DNA from: Planomicrobium sp. YIM 101495 | GTDB lineage: Bacteria; Bacillota; Bacilli; Bacillales_A; Planococcaceae | Direction: 5' to 3' | Assembly (NCBI RefSeq): GCF_009707665.1 | Contig: NZ_WLZW01000002.1 | Location: 1-64,000, forward strand | DNA: 64,000 nucleotides | Shown: one piece after another, positions 60,125 to 64,000 of the stretch | Layout: each line of letters begins with the position of its first letter | Numbering within the stretch: position 1 is the first letter of the stretch | Position numbers and translations under genes: made by a program | Notes under the pieces: model-generated | The model's input: the letters and a program-made list of their open reading frames with translations, nothing else | The model's database searches: none | Told to the model about the DNA's origin: nothing

Positions 60125-61473
60125 CCGAACACCTCCGTCAATGAGCGGGCTTTGTGGAGCGTTTCGGCAAACTCCATTGCCGGCTCCGAATCATGGACGA
60201 TGCCGGCGCCTGCTTGCACATGGACGCGGCTGTCTTTGACGACAAACGTCCGGATCGCCAGTGCCATATCGAGATTGCCGTTGAAACCGAGGTAGCCGAT
60301 TGCGCCGCCGTAAACGCCGCGCCGTTCTTCTTCGAATTGCTGGATCAGCTGCATGGCCCGGACTTTCGGGGCACCGGAGACCGTTCCAGCGGGTAGGCAA
60401 GACGCGAGTGCATCCAGCACATGGAGGTCCGCATTCAGCTCTCCAGTCACTTCGGAAACGAGGTGCATGACGTGCTGATATTTTTCCAGCGCCATATATT
60501 TCGGCACTTCGACAGAGCCGATCTGGGCGACACGTCCGACGTCGTTTCGGCTCAGGTCGACGAGCATCTGGTGTTCCGCGCGTTCTTTTTCGTCTTGCAT
60601 CAATTCGATGCCGAGCGCATCATCTTCTTCAGCCGTCTTGCCGCGTCTCCGGGTTCCGGCGATCGGATTGCTGAGGATAGTGCGTTCCCGGATGGTCAGC
60701 AGACTCTCCGGAGAAGCGCCGACGACCGCATAGTCACCGAAATCGATGAAGAATTGATACGGAGACGGGTTTTGTTTCCGCAGTTTCCGGTATAACGTGA
60801 AGGCATCGCCCGCATAGTCCGCTGATAAGCGCTGGGACAGGACGAGCTGGAACACTTCGCCTTTCCGGATTTCTTCCTTCGCCTGCTCGACGTGTGCGCA
60901 AAAAGATGCTTCCGTCGTCTCCGAAGAAAAACGGAGCGCTGCAGCTTCGTCTTCCACGAACTGGACAGCAGGATTCCGAATTTGTGCAACGACTTCATCC
61001 GCACGGTCTTCGAAAGATATGACCGTCACTTCATGGATGACGTGATCGAAAACGACAATCGTTTCGTACAATTGCAGATGGATGTCAGGCATGCGGAGAG
61101 TATCTTTCCGCGCTGCGGGCACCGGTTCGTATAACCGGATGGCGTCGTAGCCGATGTAGCCGACAGCTCCGCCCGTGAAGGGGAGATGGTCCATCGCGGC
61201 ATAAGGCTTCGGCATCAATTCCTTCAACAAGTCGAATGGCCGTCCTGTGGCGGTCCGTCGTTCGCCGGTGCGGCAATCAAGAATCGTCAGTTCTTCATCT
61301 TGCCCGACATAGCTTGTGGACGGATCCGCGCCAATGAAGGAATAGCGTCCACTCGTGCTCGTCTTGAGCGAACTTTCCAAAAGGCATTTATAGCTGCCTT
61401 CCAAGCCATTGAAGATAGCGATGGGGGTCAACGTATCTCCTTCGATTTTTCTGATCTGCATTTCTCTGCTCAT
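60121..61473 (-). CDS. trpE: Anthranilate synthase component I
   Basis: A 450-residue chorismate-using enzyme making anthranilate, the first step to tryptophan. The N-terminal feedback-type domain contains LEGSYKCLLESSLKTSTSGRYSFIGADP with the LLES-S tryptophan-binding element. The catalytic domain has GASPESLLTIRERTILSNPIAGTRRRG, DEKERAEHQMLVDLSRNDVGRVAQ, YQHVMHLVSEVTGEL, LPAGTVSGAPKVRAM and GGAIGYLGFNG. A Trp-specific T-box upstream confirms the tryptophan assignment over a folate one. The start follows GAGGAGTGGAG. No trpD, C, F, B or A follows, so those genes must lie elsewhere. Confidence 0.95.
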   Translation of the reverse strand: MSREMQIRKIEGDTLTPIAIFNGLEGSYKCLLESSLKTSTSGRYSFIGADPSTSYVGQDEELTILDCRTGERRTATGRPFDLLKELMPKPYAAMDHLPFTGGAVGYIGYDAIRLYEPVPAARKDTLRMPDIHLQLYETIVVFDHVIHEVTVISFEDRADEVVAQIRNPAVQFVEDEAAALRFSSETTEASFCAHVEQAKEEIRKGEVFQLVLSQRLSADYAGDAFTLYRKLRKQNPSPYQFFIDFGDYAVVGASPESLLTIRERTILSNPIAGTRRRGKTAEEDDALGIELMQDEKERAEHQMLVDLSRNDVGRVAQIGSVEVPKYMALEKYQHVMHLVSEVTGELNADLHVLDALASCLPAGTVSGAPKVRAMQLIQQFEEERRGVYGGAIGYLGFNGNLDMALAIRTFVVKDSRVHVQAGAGIVHDSEPAMEFAETLHKARSLTEVFG

Positions 61474-61515
61474 CTCTGCTCCACTCCTCTAATTTGGACA
61501 CTCGCGCTCGACCAC

Positions 61516-61790
61516 GCAAAAAAATCCTCTGCAAGGAACAGGAAAGTCCCTTGCAGAGGACGGATCGCCCGCGGTGCCACCTCTACTTGAAGCCCGTAAG
61601 CTTCCACTTGCACCCCGGTAACGGAAGGCGGCCGTATTCCCCTACTTTTGGTTCAAGGAATCTCTCGTAAGTCCATTCACACGCATTGCTCCGCCGGTCT
61701 TTCAGCTAACGACCGGCTCTCTGGGGAAGCATCTTGCCCGCTACTCTTCTCACGTCTTCGATTTGCTCATCTATTCTCATCTCAGCTCTT
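61516..61790 (-). promoter_or_regulatory. T-box riboswitch, tryptophan specific
   Basis: Read on the minus strand. The T-box sequence AGGTGGCACCGCGGG (antiterminator) ends near 61568 and is followed by a strong terminator pairing CCTCTGCAAGG with CCTTGCAGAGG and a seven-T run (61516-61561). Stem I upstream contains AGAGAGCCGGTC and a specifier-loop context GTGAATGGACTTACGAG with codon TGG at 61675-61673. Uncharged tRNA-Trp would pair there and allow read-through into trpE. The 5' border is approximate. Confidence 0.88.
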
Positions 61791-61861
61791 CCCGTCAGGT
61801 CTGAAGCGGCATCGCTCCCGGCACCGCTTTTTGATTCCCGTCCATTCGAAAGCTTGTGAAC

Positions 61862-61890
61862 ATCGTATGTAATTCACGTTGAAAAGTCAA
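61862..61890 (-). promoter_or_regulatory. SigA promoter of trpEG
   Basis: On the minus strand TTGACT (61890-61885), a 17-base spacer and TACGAT (61867-61862), about 70 bases before the T-box stem I. Confidence 0.7.
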
Positions 61891-61930
61891 GTGTTTTCTG
61901 ACTATTCTGTAGCACCGACTCGAAACAAAC

Positions 61931-61965
61931 GAAAAAGCTGCCGGGAATCCCAGCAGCTTCGTTTC
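61931..61965 (-). terminator. Terminator of the amino-acid-binding lipoprotein gene
   Basis: On the minus strand AGCTGCTGGG/CCCGGCAGCT hairpin followed by TTTTTCG. Confidence 0.8.
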
Positions 61966-61976
61966 ACGCGTCTTGC

Positions 61977-62831
61977 TTATTCTTCGATTTCGACTTCTTC
62001 CGTTACGTCTGCACCGTTGAAGAATTCACCGGAAATTTCTGCAATCGTGCCGTCTTCAAGCATTTCACTAAGCACACGGTTGACGTTGTCAGCGAGTTCC
62101 GTGTTGTCCTGGTTCATCACGACGCCAACTTTTGACGGACTGTACTTCAATGTCGGATGAACAACGATGTCAAGGTCCGGGAATGCCGCAATCGCAAGCG
62201 TTTGCAAGTAGTAATCATTCAATACGACATCCGTCCGGCCGATGGATACGTCACGCAAGTATGTTTCGTTCGTTGCGTTATCGTAAACGACTTCTTCCGC
62301 GCCGTATTCACGGGCGATGTCCATGTAGATGGAAGTGGAAGCGCCTGCAGCTTTTTTGCCTGCAAGGTCTTCGAGTGTTTCAATGCCGGAATGGTCGCCT
62401 GAACGGACGATCGCAGTCCCGTGCGAGAATTTGAATGGTTCCGAGAACAGGAAATGATCTTCCCGGTCTGGAGAGATTTCGATATCGTTGGAAGCCATGT
62501 CGACTTGTCCTGTCTGGACGGATGTCAGCATTTCATCAAAGCCGAGCTCTGTGAATTCGACTTCCAGCTCCAGGCGTTCTGCCATTTCACGGACGACTTC
62601 GACTTCGAAGCCTGTCAGTTCGTCTGTTCCTTCTGCCCGGAAGGAAGTTGGGTAAAGTGTTCCGGAAGTTGCAACGGTCAGCGTGCCTTCTTCGACAATC
62701 GCATCCCATGCAGTTGCTTCATCTTCTGTTTTCTCTGTTGCTTCTTCCTCGCCACCACATGCTGCTAAGAACAATGCAGTCAGGATCGTGAGCAGGAAGA
62801 AAGAATTCTTCTTGTTCCAAAGCTGTTTCAA
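61977..62831 (-). CDS. Amino-acid-type ABC transporter substrate-binding lipoprotein
   Basis: A 284-residue solute-binding protein (SBP family 3). The signal peptide KQLWNKKNSFFLLTILTALFLAAC has lipobox LAAC, with the Cys at residue 24. The binding domain shows GTLTVATSGTLYPTSFRAEGTDELTGFEVEVVREMAERLELEVEFTELGFDEMLTSVQTGQVDMASNDIEISPDRE and later SKVGVVMNQDNTELADNVNRVLSEML. The start is TTG 62831, eight bases after AAGGAGG; a longer ORF would bury the signal peptide. No permease or ATPase gene is adjacent, so it is an orphan; the substrate may be a polar amino acid or cystine. Confidence 0.88.
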   Translation of the reverse strand: MKQLWNKKNSFFLLTILTALFLAACGGEEEATEKTEDEATAWDAIVEEGTLTVATSGTLYPTSFRAEGTDELTGFEVEVVREMAERLELEVEFTELGFDEMLTSVQTGQVDMASNDIEISPDREDHFLFSEPFKFSHGTAIVRSGDHSGIETLEDLAGKKAAGASTSIYMDIAREYGAEEVVYDNATNETYLRDVSIGRTDVVLNDYYLQTLAIAAFPDLDIVVHPTLKYSPSKVGVVMNQDNTELADNVNRVLSEMLEDGTIAEISGEFFNGADVTEEVEIEE

Positions 62832-62936
62832 TTTTTTTGCCTCCTTAAGATCTTGTAAGTCCTTTAACAAGATAGCATGCAAATCGAGAGCTAGCAAAGT
62901 TTTCTGCTTAATTTTCAGATGCTGGACACCCGGCTC

Positions 62937-63632
62937 TTATAAACCGAACCATAAGGCGACGACCGGGGCGAGAAAAGCGCCTGCGACGGCGCTTAGCGTC
63001 ATCGCGACAGAGGCCATGGAACCTGCCTCCGGACCGTCTTCGAACGCTTTCGAAGTGCCTATCCCGTGGGCGGCCGTCCCGAATGCGATGCCTTTGCCGA
63101 TCGGGGAATCGATTCGGAGCCATTTCATCATGAGCGGTCCGGCGAGTGCAGCGGAAAATCCTGCGAGCATGACGAAGACGGCAGCGAGCGGAGCGGAGCC
63201 GCCAAGACTCTCGGAAATCTGCATCGCGACCGGTGAGGTGATGGACTTCGGAAGCAGGGCAGAGATGATTTCCGTCGGGAAGTCGAGCAGGGCGGCAAGT
63301 AAGACGCCGCTGACCATCCCGACCGAAGCCCCGACCAAAATCCCGAGCGTAATCGCGAGAAAATGGCGCTTCAGCAACTCACGCTGTTTGTAGAGCGGGA
63401 TGGCGAGTGCGACGACAGCTGGGCCGAGTGGGAACATGACGACGCTACCGCCGTACATATATGTATCGTACGTAAAGTCGAATAATAGAAGGAACAGGAC
63501 GAGCAGCGTGGTGGTCGTCAGTACCGGATTCAGTGCATTCCAGCGGTATTTGAGGTAAATCACGTTCATCGCGAAATACAAACCGACTGTGAGTGCCATG
63601 AAGAACAGGGCCGATAAGAGAATCTGGATCAT
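62937..63632 (-). CDS. LrgB/CidB family membrane protein
   Basis: A 231-residue protein with about seven helices. MFPLGPAVVALAIPLYKQRELLKRHFLAITLGILVGASVGM, LPKSITSPVAMQISESLGG and GTAAHGIGTSKAFEDGPEAGSMASVAMTLSAVAGAFLAPVV are the LrgB signature. In Staphylococcus, LrgAB/CidAB modulate murein hydrolase activity; in Bacillus, PftAB of this family transports pyruvate. Which role applies is not readable. It overlaps the upstream CidA/LrgA gene by 4 bases. Confidence 0.92.
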   Translation of the reverse strand: MIQILLSALFFMALTVGLYFAMNVIYLKYRWNALNPVLTTTTLLVLFLLLFDFTYDTYMYGGSVVMFPLGPAVVALAIPLYKQRELLKRHFLAITLGILVGASVGMVSGVLLAALLDFPTEIISALLPKSITSPVAMQISESLGGSAPLAAVFVMLAGFSAALAGPLMMKWLRIDSPIGKGIAFGTAAHGIGTSKAFEDGPEAGSMASVAMTLSAVAGAFLAPVVALWFGL

Positions 63633-64000
63633 TTCGCCTGCCTCCTTTTATCGACGGTGCCAGCAACCGACTGGCTGACCAAACCGGAGACGATGATGGT
63701 CAGGAACGTGCTGACGACGATGATGACGATGAGCCAAACGCCGCTGCCTGCGAACAAATCGAAATAGCTCATGATGCCGACGGTTGCGGGAACAAAGAAG
63801 AGTGGCAGAAATGCGAGTATGCCTTGTGCGCCGGCTTCGATGGCCCGGAGCGGCACAAGCTTGAGGCAAAGTGCTGCAAACAGCAGCAAAAAGCCGATAA
63901 TGCTGCCGGGAAACGGGATATTGAACAAATTGACAAGCCATTCCCCGGCAAGGTAGAACCCATAGACGAGTAAAAATTGAAGGGTAAGCCATAGGAATTT
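63629..64000 (-). CDS. CidA/LrgA family membrane protein, cut by window end
   Basis: The C-terminal 123 or so codons of a holin-like CidA/LrgA protein. The frame stays open to the window edge: WLTLQFLLVYGFYLAGEWLVN precedes the diagnostic IPFPGSIIGFLLLFAALCLKLVPLRAIEAGAQGILAFLPLFFVPATVGIMSYFDLF. Four helices are expected; the first starts near the edge. Partner of the following LrgB gene, with ATGA overlap. The true start lies outside the window. Confidence 0.9.
   Translation of the reverse strand, partial: KFLWLTLQFLLVYGFYLAGEWLVNLFNIPFPGSIIGFLLLFAALCLKLVPLRAIEAGAQGILAFLPLFFVPATVGIMSYFDLFAGSGVWLIVIIVVSTFLTIIVSGLVSQSVAGTVDKRRQAK

Overview
The window looks like chromosome of a low-to-moderate-GC Firmicute of the order Bacillales, probably family Planococcaceae. 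The evidence is the order 5S rRNA, tRNA cluster, rocF, sigW, rsiW, cdaA, cdaR, glmM, glmS, which follows the Bacillus subtilis order, together with strong Gram-positive ribosome binding sites, frequent GTG/TTG starts, a T-box and a glmS ribozyme. The family placement is inference from protein resemblance only.

Layout. 1-845: end of an rRNA operon and seven tRNA genes. 845-1300: remains of a citA-like citrate synthase gene. 1.3-9.4 kb: core housekeeping block covering arginase with an ARG box, the self-regulated envelope-stress sigma factor W with its anti-sigma factor, c-di-AMP synthase and its regulator, and the two glucosamine-phosphate enzymes, the last behind a self-cleaving glmS ribozyme. 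9.5-28.7 kb: accessory region of single genes (flavin reductases, YitT, GNATs, DinB/YfiT, a TetR-controlled ABC exporter, an SLH protein, a second-type RsgA GTPase behind a leader-peptide attenuator, SMI1/KNR4, a methyltransferase, a membrane-anchored PstS-like protein) with three further pseudogenes. 28.9-32.9 kb: EamA exporter, then a FadR-box-controlled thiolase / SDR dehydrogenase / CaiB-type CoA-transferase operon. 33-39.9 kb: two unknown proteins, an SDR plus acyl-CoA ligase pair, an EamA exporter, an ECF S-component, DUF4385 and Mug glycosylase. 40-52.3 kb: DUF485 plus acetate-type symporter, DUF4085, an ABC-F ribosome-protection ATPase behind a leader-peptide attenuator, an LLM monooxygenase with its flavin reductase, another symporter, a ketopantoate reductase, and a cstA / cory-CC-star / ArsA-like ATPase cluster. 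52.4-59.3 kb: a BsuPI lipoprotein, an SDR, then a histidine kinase / response regulator / ABC / permease / permease module laid out like the B. subtilis linearmycin system (LnrJK-LMN), bracketed by a perfect 72-bp direct repeat. 59.5-64 kb (minus strand): trpE-trpG under a Trp T-box, an orphan amino-acid-binding lipoprotein, and an LrgB/CidA pair cut by the window end.

The most interesting points are the two independent leader-peptide attenuators upstream of ribosome-associated factors (RsgA and ABC-F), the CstA/cory-CC-star/ArsA cluster, the 72-bp direct repeats around the Lnr-like module with a related palindromic repeat family elsewhere, exact 21-bp and about 20.5-bp intergenic tandem repeats, and five decayed genes that show gene loss in progress. 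All functional calls come from reading the sequence; no database search was run.
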